A stretch of 63,998 bases of DNA from an uncultured Clostridia bacterium (GTDB lineage: Bacteria; Bacillota; Clostridia; Lachnospirales; Lachnospiraceae), in contig CAMFVG010000109.1 in NCBI GenBank assembly GCA_945992055.1, forward strand, positions 1-63,998, in the 5' to 3' direction. Under the pieces are notes generated by a model. It saw nothing but the letters and a program-made list of their open reading frames with translations, did no database searches and was not told where the DNA came from. Below are positions 10,306 to 19,438 of the stretch, piece by piece. Numbering within the stretch: position 1 is the stretch's first letter; every line of letters starts with the position of its first letter. Both the position numbers and the translations under genes were made by a program.

Positions 10306-12228
10306 ATGGAAAATATTGATAATATGGCAAAAAACAGCCTAAATGCATTGTCCCAGGAAGCACTGACAGAGCAGGAGCAACAAAAAATAAAGAAACAGGT
10401 TATAAAAGCGACCATTTCCATTTCATGTCTTGTGGTAGGTCTTTTATATAATTTATTGTTTCCGAATAAGACGGTGGTTCCGGCATTATTTTACACAATT
10501 GGTTTTTTAATAGAAGGAATTCCGATTTTTATTGTGGCGGTGAAAGGAGTTCTATCCAAAGAATTGAAAAATGCAATGGAAATGTTGGTAGTTATCGCAA
10601 TCATTGCATGTTATTGCACCGGACAATTGGTTCTTTCTATTTTGATTCCTCTTATATTAAATATTGCACATTTCTTGGAAGAGCGAAGTATTGTGGGAGG
10701 GCGCGAAGTTATTGATGGACTTCGGAAAATGAACCACAATACAGCTATTTTGTATGAGAATGGCGAGGAAAAGGAAGTTTCAGCCCAGTCTCTAAAAAAG
10801 GATCAGCTCATTTTGATTAAACCGGGTGCAGGGATTCCAATTGACGGCATCGTAATGCAAGGAAAAACCAATGTGGATCAAAAGTCCCTGACAGGAGAAC
10901 CACAGCCGGAGCCAATTTCGGAGGGAGACCCGGTATATGCAGGTACAGTAAATATAGATGGGCAGATTTTAGTGCGAGTTGAGAAGGAGTATGTGGACAC
11001 CTCATTTTCAAAGATTTTGAATGTGTTGGAAGAAGCTGAAAATATTTCCACACCGGAGTCGCGCTTGATAGACCGTTTTATGAAGTATTACATTCCTTTT
11101 GTTTTGGTTGTAGCAGTGGCGGTTGCCCTGTTTTCATCAGATATATCAAAAGCGATTGCAATTTTGGTTGTATCATGTCCATGTGGGCAGATGCTTGTTA
11201 GTTCGGCACCGATGATTGCAGCACTTTCTCTTGCGATTAAACGAGGCGTTTTGATTAAAAATTCGAAATTCATCGAGGAGCTTACGGAAGTGGATGCAGT
11301 TGTTTTTGATAAAACTGGTACAATCACAAAGGGAGACCTTACACTTACAGATGTTTTTGTTACAGAAGGTGTAGAGAAAGAAGAGATTCTTCGCATAGCA
11401 ATGACAGTGGCAGAAGCATCCACCCATCCGATTTCAAGAGCCTTGAAAAAAGGCGCAGAGAGTATCAAAGGAATGGATGAATTTGAGGTCAAAGAAATAT
11501 CAGGAAAAGGAATGCAAGGAAGTTCGTTTGATGGAAAAGAAACTATTTTCTTTGGAAATAAGTTATGGATGGAAACCAATGGAATTGATGTGTCAGATGA
11601 ATTTGATGAAAAAATTTCCGGTTCTGTAAGCTACGTTGCTTATAATGCCACATTGCTGGGATGTCTCTGTTTCAATGATACGGCTAGGGAGGATGCAAAA
11701 CCATGTATCGGTGAATTGAAAGAGTGGGGTGCGAAAAAGGTAGTAGTTCTTACCGGTGACAGGGAAGAATCTGCGAAAAGAATCTGCCAGGATATGGATA
11801 TTGATGAAGTGAAAGCACAGTTGCTTCCTTTTGATAAATTGGAAGCTATAAAAGAATTAAAAGAGTCCCATATCGTATTGGCAGTAGGAGATGGAATTAA
11901 CGATGCACTTGCGCTGAAAGAGGCAGATGTGGGAATTGCAATGGGAGCCATGGGTTCGGATTTAGCAATACAATCTGCAGATATCGCATTAATGAATAAT
12001 AATCTGGAGAATATACCATTTTCCATTAAGTTAGCACACCAAACGAAAAAGATTATCTACCAGAACTTGGCACTTTCTTGTTTGATCAGTTTGGCAATGA
12101 TTATCTTCTCGGCGCTGGGATACATCAGTGCTCTTGCAGGAACTATTTTACATAATCTTGGAGCCTTTGTGGTATTGATTAATAGCTCTCGTATATTAAA
12201 AACAGAACTCTGGGATTTAGAATCGTAA
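10306..12228 (+). CDS. P1B-type (heavy-metal-type) P-type ATPase lacking an N-terminal HMA domain
   Basis: SCPCGQM transmembrane CPC motif, DKTGTITKG, TGEP, HPIS, GDGINDALAL. Confidence 0.9.
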   Translation: MENIDNMAKNSLNALSQEALTEQEQQKIKKQVIKATISISCLVVGLLYNLLFPNKTVVPALFYTIGFLIEGIPIFIVAVKGVLSKELKNAMEMLVVIAIIACYCTGQLVLSILIPLILNIAHFLEERSIVGGREVIDGLRKMNHNTAILYENGEEKEVSAQSLKKDQLILIKPGAGIPIDGIVMQGKTNVDQKSLTGEPQPEPISEGDPVYAGTVNIDGQILVRVEKEYVDTSFSKILNVLEEAENISTPESRLIDRFMKYYIPFVLVVAVAVALFSSDISKAIAILVVSCPCGQMLVSSAPMIAALSLAIKRGVLIKNSKFIEELTEVDAVVFDKTGTITKGDLTLTDVFVTEGVEKEEILRIAMTVAEASTHPISRALKKGAESIKGMDEFEVKEISGKGMQGSSFDGKETIFFGNKLWMETNGIDVSDEFDEKISGSVSYVAYNATLLGCLCFNDTAREDAKPCIGELKEWGAKKVVVLTGDREESAKRICQDMDIDEVKAQLLPFDKLEAIKELKESHIVLAVGDGINDALALKEADVGIAMGAMGSDLAIQSADIALMNNNLENIPFSIKLAHQTKKIIYQNLALSCLISLAMIIFSALGYISALAGTILHNLGAFVVLINSSRILKTELWDLES

Positions 12229-12239
12229 ATGAAAAAATA

Positions 12240-12280
12240 AAGGAGTAACCAATATCATTTGAATGGTTACTCCTTTTAAG
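12240..12280. terminator. Bidirectional terminator between convergent genes
   Basis: AAGGAGTAACCA-loop-TGGTTACTCCTTTT inverted repeat. Confidence 0.8.
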
Positions 12281-13132
12281 TTATTTACCTTTGATAAACA
12301 GAACACCTAGAGTTCCCGGACCACAATGGCTTGAAATCACACTGCCGGCGCGAGTTGTAAGAATTTCATCAAAATGATTTAATCCTTCCAAATATTCTCG
12401 TACCATATCAAGCGTTTTGTCGGGGCATCCGGAATGCGTGATAAATACGCGACTTGGTTCTGCCTGCTTCAAATCTTCCTCCATATCTTTTGTATAAGTC
12501 ATGATTACGGAATCGATTTTGCCACGATATTTTTTGCTCGCATCCATTTTTCCGTCAGCGACAACGATTTTCGGATGTAGTTTCAATACTCCACCTGCTA
12601 GAGCGGCTACACTACTGCAACGACCGCCTCGGTGTAGATAAGTAAGTGTATCTACGACAAAACTTGCACTTACTAACGGCTTGAGTTCTTCAATTCTTTT
12701 CACAATTTCATCGGCACTTTTTCCGTCTTGCGCCATAAGGGCTGCTTCGATTACTAAAAGACCGATTCCGGTTGATAAATTGGCAGAATCAACAATATGA
12801 ATTTTATCTTCCGCTTCTAGTTCGTCAACTGCCAGGCGCATAACATTATTGTTTGCAGACATGCTGGCTGAAATAGAGAAACAAATAATCTCCTCTCCAT
12901 TGTCCAAATGCGGTTGGAATAAATCAATTACTTCAGCCATGGAAGCGGCGGATGTCTTTGGTGTTGTATCGTTTGCATCTGCCCATGTATAAATTTCATC
13001 CGGTGTAATGGTCACACCATCCTGATATTCTTCCTCACCTAAATGAATGTGAAGAGGTAATATTTCAATGTTATATTTTTCAATTAATTCTTTTGACAAG
13101 TCACATGTACTATCTGAAATTATTTTTATCAT
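12281..13132 (-). CDS. DegV family fatty-acid-binding protein
   Basis: 'KIISDSTCDLSKELIEKYNIEILPLHI' and 'SASFVVDTLTYLHRGGRCSSVAALAGGVLKLHPKI'. Confidence 0.92.
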   Translation of the reverse strand: MIKIISDSTCDLSKELIEKYNIEILPLHIHLGEEEYQDGVTITPDEIYTWADANDTTPKTSAASMAEVIDLFQPHLDNGEEIICFSISASMSANNNVMRLAVDELEAEDKIHIVDSANLSTGIGLLVIEAALMAQDGKSADEIVKRIEELKPLVSASFVVDTLTYLHRGGRCSSVAALAGGVLKLHPKIVVADGKMDASKKYRGKIDSVIMTYTKDMEEDLKQAEPSRVFITHSGCPDKTLDMVREYLEGLNHFDEILTTRAGSVISSHCGPGTLGVLFIKGK

Positions 13133-13258
13133 ATGGAACCCTCCTACAAAACAATATTATATAAGAAGATAAATAAAATTTCAATATTTATGCTTGATTT
13201 TAATGTAGGGCGGTCGTATACTTGATTGTGGTTAAAAGCTAAAAAAGGAGTGAAAACT

Positions 13259-14566
13259 ATGAGTACACTATTATCAGTATCAATAGCCCTGTTGGCAGGA
13301 CTACTTATGACAAGATTATTTAAACCTTTAAAATTGCCGAATGTAACAGCGTATTTGATCGCCGGCGTATTGATTGGACCATATTGTGTCGGTGCGTTGG
13401 GAATCGGTGAGCTTGGATTTTCTACAATGGAAGCAGTAGGGGCTCTCGGATTGGTAGCAGAAGTTGCATTAGGATTTATTGCATTCTCTATCGGAAGTGA
13501 GTTTAGATTGGATGATCTTAAGAAAACAGGAAAACAGGCTTTTGTTATCGGTATTGTGCAGGCATTGATAGCAACAATGTTTGTAGATTTAGCATTGCTT
13601 GTTGTACATATACAGATGCCGGATAAATTATCAGTACCACAATTACTTGTACTAGGGGCAATTGCAACAGCAACCGCTCCGGCTGCAACGCTTATGGTTG
13701 TGCGCCAATATAAGGCAAAAGGACCTCTTACGAAACTGTTACTTCCGATTGTAGCTTTGGATGATGCAGTTGGTTTGATTGTGTTTGCTGTATCTTTTGG
13801 GATTGCGAAAACATTGCTTAGTGGTCAGGTGGATTTGGTTTCCATTATTGTAAATCCACTTATGGAGATTCTTTGCTCCCTGATTTTGGGTGCCATTATG
13901 GGTTGGGTATTGACACAGTTGGAAAAACTATTTAATTCCAATACAAACCGTCTGAATATGACAATCGCATTTGTATTTTTAACAGTATCACTTTCAATGC
14001 TTGATTTCCATATAGGGCCGGTACATGTCAGTTTTTCTTCCTTATTGGTATGTATGATGCTTGGAACGATTTTCTGTAACATCTGTCCGCTGTCACATGA
14101 TTTAATGGAGCGTTCAGATAAATGGACATCACCGCTTTTGGCATTGTTTTTTGTAATAAGTGGTGCGGAATTGGAATTGAGCGTATTTGCAGATATTGCA
14201 ATTGTTGGAATAGGAGTTGTTTATATCATTTTCCGTTGTTTAGGAAAGTATTTCGGAGCGCTTGTGAGCGCGAAGGCTACAAAACGCGAACCGCAGATTT
14301 GTAAATATCTGGGAGTTACATTATTTCCACAGGCGGGAGTTGCATTGGGAATGTGCAGTATTGTAGGGGCATCGACAGAATTTGGCACAGAAGGAGCTTT
14401 GATTAGAAATATTACGTTATTTGCAGTTTTGATTTATGAGTTGTTTGGACCGCTTATGACGAGACAGGCTCTTATGGCAGCAGGAGAAATTAAGCCAATG
14501 GAACAGCATGTGAAAGATCGTCGACAAATCAAGTTGGAAGAGGCACAAAAAAACAAACAATCATAA
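13259..14566 (+). CDS. CPA2-type cation:proton antiporter
   Basis: Multi-TM 'LKLPNVTAYLIAGVLIGPY'; RBS AAGGAG upstream of ATG 13259, so the track start 13226 is probably too early. Confidence 0.85.
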   Translation: MSTLLSVSIALLAGLLMTRLFKPLKLPNVTAYLIAGVLIGPYCVGALGIGELGFSTMEAVGALGLVAEVALGFIAFSIGSEFRLDDLKKTGKQAFVIGIVQALIATMFVDLALLVVHIQMPDKLSVPQLLVLGAIATATAPAATLMVVRQYKAKGPLTKLLLPIVALDDAVGLIVFAVSFGIAKTLLSGQVDLVSIIVNPLMEILCSLILGAIMGWVLTQLEKLFNSNTNRLNMTIAFVFLTVSLSMLDFHIGPVHVSFSSLLVCMMLGTIFCNICPLSHDLMERSDKWTSPLLALFFVISGAELELSVFADIAIVGIGVVYIIFRCLGKYFGALVSAKATKREPQICKYLGVTLFPQAGVALGMCSIVGASTEFGTEGALIRNITLFAVLIYELFGPLMTRQALMAAGEIKPMEQHVKDRRQIKLEEAQKNKQS

Positions 14567-14635
14567 GGATTCTTTGTTGCGACCAAATTATAGATGTCTT
14601 ATAATAAGGAAAAGAAGTTTTTGGGAGATATAAAG

Positions 14636-15988
14636 ATGAGGTTAAAAAAAGTATTTCTGTCTTTTGGAATGGCATTTATAATTTTGGCCGGAAGCATTAC
14701 CGGATATGCAACAGAAAACATGTCAAATACTGAACCGGAAATTGAAAATTGGGCAGGGGCACCGGCAATCACCAGTGAAGCAGGAATTGTAATGGATATT
14801 GATAGTGGTGCGATTCTATATGCGAAAAATATTGATACGCAACATTATCCTGCAAGTATCACGAAGGTGTTGACTGCACTGGTTGCTTTGGAAAATAGTG
14901 AACTTACAGATATTGTTACGGTAAAACAGGAAGATGTGGAATTTCTAGAGCCTGGAGACAGTTATATTGGATTGAAACCGGGAGAAGAGATTACCATGGA
15001 AGATGCGCTGTATGGAACACTTTTGGCATCCGGTAACGAAGCGGCACATGCCGTGGCAAGTAGTGTGGAAGGCGGATATGACAACTTCTTGAAATTAATG
15101 AACGAGAAGGCGAAGGAACTTGGATGTATGAATTCCAATTTCACCAATTCTCATGGATTACATGATGATAACCACTATACATCAGCGCGAGACATGGCCT
15201 TGATTGGTTCAGCAGTTTTTAAAAAAGAAGCATTCCGTAAAATTACCGCTACACTGCAGTATACCATTCCAACAACCAATATTACAGATGTGACAAGAAC
15301 CATAGGTCAGAACCATAAAATGCTGTATAATTGGAGAAGTCAGTATTACGAGTACTGTGTTGGCGGAAAGACTGGATTTACGGATCAGTCATTAAATACA
15401 TTAGTCACATTTGCAACAAAAGATGATGTAAATTTGGTGGCAGTAGTACTTAAGGCGAATGGGAATACGTATACTTATGCGGATACCCGTACAATGTTTG
15501 ACTATGCGTTTGAAAATTTTTCTAAATTTTCAGTTACAAAGGAGATGGTAAATGACAGTCGCTTGAAAAGTATAGACAAGAATGCAACAGTCATGTTACC
15601 AAAGGATGTTTCGTTCGAAGATTTGTCTTGTGAAATTCAAATCCCTACAGAAAAGGGAGATAAAACCGGAAGTGTTATTTACAGATATAATAATATTATT
15701 CTGGGTAAGATTGGAATGACCATTTCGGATGCTCATTATAACGAACTTCACGGGATCAAAGAACAGAAAGAAATAAAGGAAAAAGATAAAGAAAAAATAT
15801 CAGCAGGAAGTATTATTGTTCGCGTGATTCTGTTTCTTTTGTTCTCGTTAATTGTACTGTTTTTACTTTTATTGTGTTACGGTATGTATAGAAGAAAACA
15901 ACGAAGGAAAAGACGTGCCGAAATGCGGAGACGCAGAAGAGAAATGGAGTACCAACAATACCTACAACAGATGGAAGATGACAAGTAA
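14636..15988 (+). CDS. D-alanyl-D-alanine carboxypeptidase (DacF/PBP5-like)
   Basis: Signal peptide; SITK (SxxK) and KTG motif 'VGGKTGFTDQ'; C-terminal TM and basic tail. Confidence 0.92.
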   Translation: MRLKKVFLSFGMAFIILAGSITGYATENMSNTEPEIENWAGAPAITSEAGIVMDIDSGAILYAKNIDTQHYPASITKVLTALVALENSELTDIVTVKQEDVEFLEPGDSYIGLKPGEEITMEDALYGTLLASGNEAAHAVASSVEGGYDNFLKLMNEKAKELGCMNSNFTNSHGLHDDNHYTSARDMALIGSAVFKKEAFRKITATLQYTIPTTNITDVTRTIGQNHKMLYNWRSQYYEYCVGGKTGFTDQSLNTLVTFATKDDVNLVAVVLKANGNTYTYADTRTMFDYAFENFSKFSVTKEMVNDSRLKSIDKNATVMLPKDVSFEDLSCEIQIPTEKGDKTGSVIYRYNNIILGKIGMTISDAHYNELHGIKEQKEIKEKDKEKISAGSIIVRVILFLLFSLIVLFLLLLCYGMYRRKQRRKRRAEMRRRRREMEYQQYLQQMEDDK

Positions 15989-15996
15989 ATTATGAA

Positions 15997-16027
15997 GAAA
16001 CCCTTGACGAATCAAGGGTTTCTTTTT
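15997..16027 (+). terminator. Rho-independent terminator
   Basis: GAAACCCTTGA-cgaa-TCAAGGGTTTC-TTTTTAT. Confidence 0.85.
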
Positions 16028-16056
16028 ATAATGTTAGAGATGTGTGAAAAAACGTT

Positions 16057-16288
16057 GACGAAGACAGTAGAATATACAAGAACGGCAAAGCGAACCGGAG
16101 AGGGTGAGAGCCCGGTGCAAGTAAGGTGTATTTGAATATCACTTCTGAGTTTCAGTGCGGAACCGATATACTCAAAGTAAGCGCTGACGGCATTCCCCCG
16201 TTATTGGGAACGCATATGATAGTATGATGTAATAGGTGGTTAATAATTGCAGTATGCTCTTATCCTTTTACAGGATAAGAGTTTTTTT
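16057..16288 (+). promoter_or_regulatory. T-box leader of ileS (specifier ATC about 16138-16140; TGGT 16237-16240; terminator 16257-16288)
   Basis: AGTA / AGCGAACCGG-AGAGGGTGAGAGCCCGGT Stem I features, GAATATCAC specifier loop, GGTGGT, then CTCTTATCC-loop-GGATAAGAG-TTTTTTT before ileS. Confidence 0.85.
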
Positions 16289-16320
16289 ATTCCTATACAT
16301 CAAATAAAAGGAGGAAAAAT

Positions 16321-19300
16321 ATGTATCAGAAAGTATCCACGGATTTAAAATTCGTAGAACGAGAAAAAAAGACAGAAAAATTTTGGGCTGATAACAAGAT
16401 TTTTGAGAAGAGTATGGAAAATCGCAAACAAGGCGAAACATACACTTTTTATGACGGACCACCGACGGCAAATGGGAAACCGCATATCGGACATGTATTG
16501 ACGCGTGTAATCAAAGATATGATTCCAAGATATCGCACGATGAAAGGATATATGGTACCAAGAAAAGCAGGTTGGGATACACATGGTCTTCCGGTTGAGT
16601 TGGAAGTGGAGAAACTTTTGGGACTTGACGGAAAGGAACAGATTGAAGAATATGGGCTAGAACCGTTTATCGCACACTGTAAGGACAGTGTGTGGAAATA
16701 TAAAGGAATGTGGGAAGATTTTTCTGCAACAGTAGGGTTTTGGGCAGATATGGAAAATCCATATGTAACTTATGACAATAACTTTATTGAATCTGAATGG
16801 TGGGCATTGAAGCAAATCTGGGATAAAGGACTTCTTTACAAAGGGTATAAAATCGTGCCATATTGCCCGAGATGTGGAACACCACTTTCCAGCCATGAAG
16901 TAGCACAAGGATACAAGGATGTAAAAGAGCGTTCTGCAATTGTGAGATTCAAGGTGAAGGACGAAGACGCATATATCTTGGCATGGACAACAACACCATG
17001 GACACTTCCGTCGAATGTCGCTCTTTGTGTAAATCCGAATGAAACTTATGTAAAAGTAAAATCCGGAGAATACACCTACTATATGGCAGAAGCATTGGTT
17101 GAAAGCGTATTGGAAGAAGATATAGAAGTATTGGAATCCTACGTTGGTAAAGAGTTGGAAGGAAAAGAATATGAGCCATTGTTCCCATTTGTGGAGTTGA
17201 ATAAGAAAGCTTATTATGTCACCTGCGATACTTATGTAACATTGACAGATGGTACCGGTGTGGTTCACATTGCTCCGGCATTTGGTGAGGATGATGCTAA
17301 TGTAGGGCGTAAGTATGACCTTCCATTCCTTCAGTTAGTAGATGAAAAGGGTGAGATGACAGAAGAAACTCCATGGGCAGGCACATTCTGTAAGAAAGCA
17401 GACCCGAAGGTATTAAAAGACTTGGAAGACAGAGGCTTGCTTTTTGCAGCACCGAACTTTGAACATAGCTATCCACATTGTTGGAGATGCGATACTCCGC
17501 TTATTTATTATGCGCGTGAATCTTGGTTTATCAAGATGACAGATGTAAAAGAAGATTTGATTAGAAATAACAATACAATCAACTGGATTCCGGAAAGTAT
17601 CGGAAAAGGACGTTTTGGAGATTGGCTTGAGAATGTACAGGATTGGGGAATCAGCCGTAATCGATACTGGGGAACACCTCTTAATATTTGGGAATGTTCC
17701 TGTGGACACATGCACTCTATCGGAAGTATTGAGGAATTGAAATCTATGTCAGATAACTGTCCGGATGAAATCGAACTTCACCGTCCATTTATTGATGCAG
17801 TGACAATCAAATGTCCGCATTGTGGAAAAGACATGCATCGTGTACCGGAAGTAATCGACTGTTGGTTTGATAGTGGAGCTATGCCATTTGCACAGCATCA
17901 CTATCCATTTGAGAATAAAGAGTTGTTTGAACAACAATTTCCTGCAAACTTTATTTCGGAAGCGGTTGACCAGACACGTGGATGGTTCTACTCATTGCTT
18001 GCGATTTCTACATTGATTTTCAATGAAGCGCCATATAAGAATGTAATTGTTCTTGGGCATGTGCAGGATGAGAATGGTCAAAAAATGAGTAAATCAAAAG
18101 GAAACGCAGTGGATCCGTTTGAGGCATTAGAGACATACGGCGCAGATGCAATTCGTTGGTATTTCTATATTAACAGTGCACCATGGTTGCCAAATCGTTT
18201 CCACGGAAAAGCAGTTGTGGAGGGACAACGTAAATTTATGGGAACCTTATGGAATACGTATGCATTCTATGTTCTCTATGCGGAAATTGACCAGTTTGAT
18301 GCAACAAAATATGCATTAGAGTATGATAAACTTCCGGTTATGGATAAATGGTTACTGTCCAAACTGAATACATTAATTAAGACGGTAGATGAGAATCTTG
18401 GAAATTATAGAATTCCGGAAGCGGCTCGAGCACTTCAAGACTTTGTAGATGATATGAGTAACTGGTATGTAAGAAGAAGTCGTGAAAGATTCTGGGCAAA
18501 AGGAATGGAGCAAGATAAGATTAACGCATATATGACACTTTATACAGCACTTGTGACAGTTGCAAAAGTGGCTGCTCCGATGATTCCATTTATGACAGAA
18601 GATATTTACCAAAATCTTGTCAGAGGATTGGATGATTCAGCTCCGGAAAGTATTCATTTGTGTGACTTCCCGGTTGCGGATGAAACGATGATTGATGCAG
18701 ATTTAGAAGAGAACATGGAAGAAGTTTTAAAACTGGTAGTGATGGGGCGCGCATGTAGAAATGCAGCAAATATCAAGAATCGTCAACCAATCGGCAAAAT
18801 GTTTGTAAAATCCGGCAAAGTCCTTTCTGAATTTTATCAGGAAATTGTAGAAGAAGAGTTAAATGTAAAAACATTGGAATTTACAGATGATGTTCGTGCA
18901 TTTACTTCATACACCTTTAAACCACAACTTAAAACAGTTGGACCAAAATACGGAAAGTTGCTTGGAGGAATTAAGTCAGTACTTGATTCATTAGATGGAA
19001 ATGTAGCAATGGATGAAATCAATGAAACAGGAATGCTAAAATTAGATGTTAATGGTGAGGAAGTTGTACTACTAAAAGAAGACCTTTTAATTGATATGGC
19101 ACAGATGGAAGGATATGTATCTGAAAATGATAATAATATTACGGTTGTGTTAGATACAAATCTGACAGAAGAGTTGTTAGAAGAAGGTTTCGTGAGAGAA
19201 TTAATTAGCAAAATCCAGACCATGAGAAAGGAAGCTGATTTTGAAGTGACCGATAAGATCCAAGTATCTTATGAGGGAACGGAAAAAGCGGAAAATCTTT

Positions 19301-19428
19301 TTGCAAAATATACAGATGAAATTGGTGGAGAAGTGTTGGCTACTGCAGTAGAAAAAAAGGCACCACAAGGATATACGAAAGAATGGAACATCAATGGCGA
19401 AAAAGTAACTTTGGGTGTTGAGAAGTAG
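16321..19428 (+). CDS. ileS: Isoleucine--tRNA ligase
   Basis: DGPPTANGKPHIGHVLTRVIKD (HIGH) and KMSKSKGNAVDP (KMSKS). Confidence 0.97.
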   Translation: MYQKVSTDLKFVEREKKTEKFWADNKIFEKSMENRKQGETYTFYDGPPTANGKPHIGHVLTRVIKDMIPRYRTMKGYMVPRKAGWDTHGLPVELEVEKLLGLDGKEQIEEYGLEPFIAHCKDSVWKYKGMWEDFSATVGFWADMENPYVTYDNNFIESEWWALKQIWDKGLLYKGYKIVPYCPRCGTPLSSHEVAQGYKDVKERSAIVRFKVKDEDAYILAWTTTPWTLPSNVALCVNPNETYVKVKSGEYTYYMAEALVESVLEEDIEVLESYVGKELEGKEYEPLFPFVELNKKAYYVTCDTYVTLTDGTGVVHIAPAFGEDDANVGRKYDLPFLQLVDEKGEMTEETPWAGTFCKKADPKVLKDLEDRGLLFAAPNFEHSYPHCWRCDTPLIYYARESWFIKMTDVKEDLIRNNNTINWIPESIGKGRFGDWLENVQDWGISRNRYWGTPLNIWECSCGHMHSIGSIEELKSMSDNCPDEIELHRPFIDAVTIKCPHCGKDMHRVPEVIDCWFDSGAMPFAQHHYPFENKELFEQQFPANFISEAVDQTRGWFYSLLAISTLIFNEAPYKNVIVLGHVQDENGQKMSKSKGNAVDPFEALETYGADAIRWYFYINSAPWLPNRFHGKAVVEGQRKFMGTLWNTYAFYVLYAEIDQFDATKYALEYDKLPVMDKWLLSKLNTLIKTVDENLGNYRIPEAARALQDFVDDMSNWYVRRSRERFWAKGMEQDKINAYMTLYTALVTVAKVAAPMIPFMTEDIYQNLVRGLDDSAPESIHLCDFPVADETMIDADLEENMEEVLKLVVMGRACRNAANIKNRQPIGKMFVKSGKVLSEFYQEIVEEELNVKTLEFTDDVRAFTSYTFKPQLKTVGPKYGKLLGGIKSVLDSLDGNVAMDEINETGMLKLDVNGEEVVLLKEDLLIDMAQMEGYVSENDNNITVVLDTNLTEELLEEGFVRELISKIQTMRKEADFEVTDKIQVSYEGTEKAENLFAKYTDEIGGEVLATAVEKKAPQGYTKEWNINGEKVTLGVEK

Positions 19429-19438
19429 GGAGAATTAT

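Noticed and set aside
11088-11579. 163-aa minus-strand ORF inside the P-type ATPase
   Set aside because: Antisense shadow of a conserved domain; S/T/I-rich translation
16057-16288. Cobalamin or TPP riboswitch upstream of ileS
   Set aside because: Sequence features fit a T-box (Stem I, ATC specifier, TGGT) and the downstream gene is an aminoacyl-tRNA synthetase
16657-17268. 203-aa minus-strand ORF inside ileS
   Set aside because: Antisense shadow of ileS with biased composition (F/C/H-rich); no support as a gene
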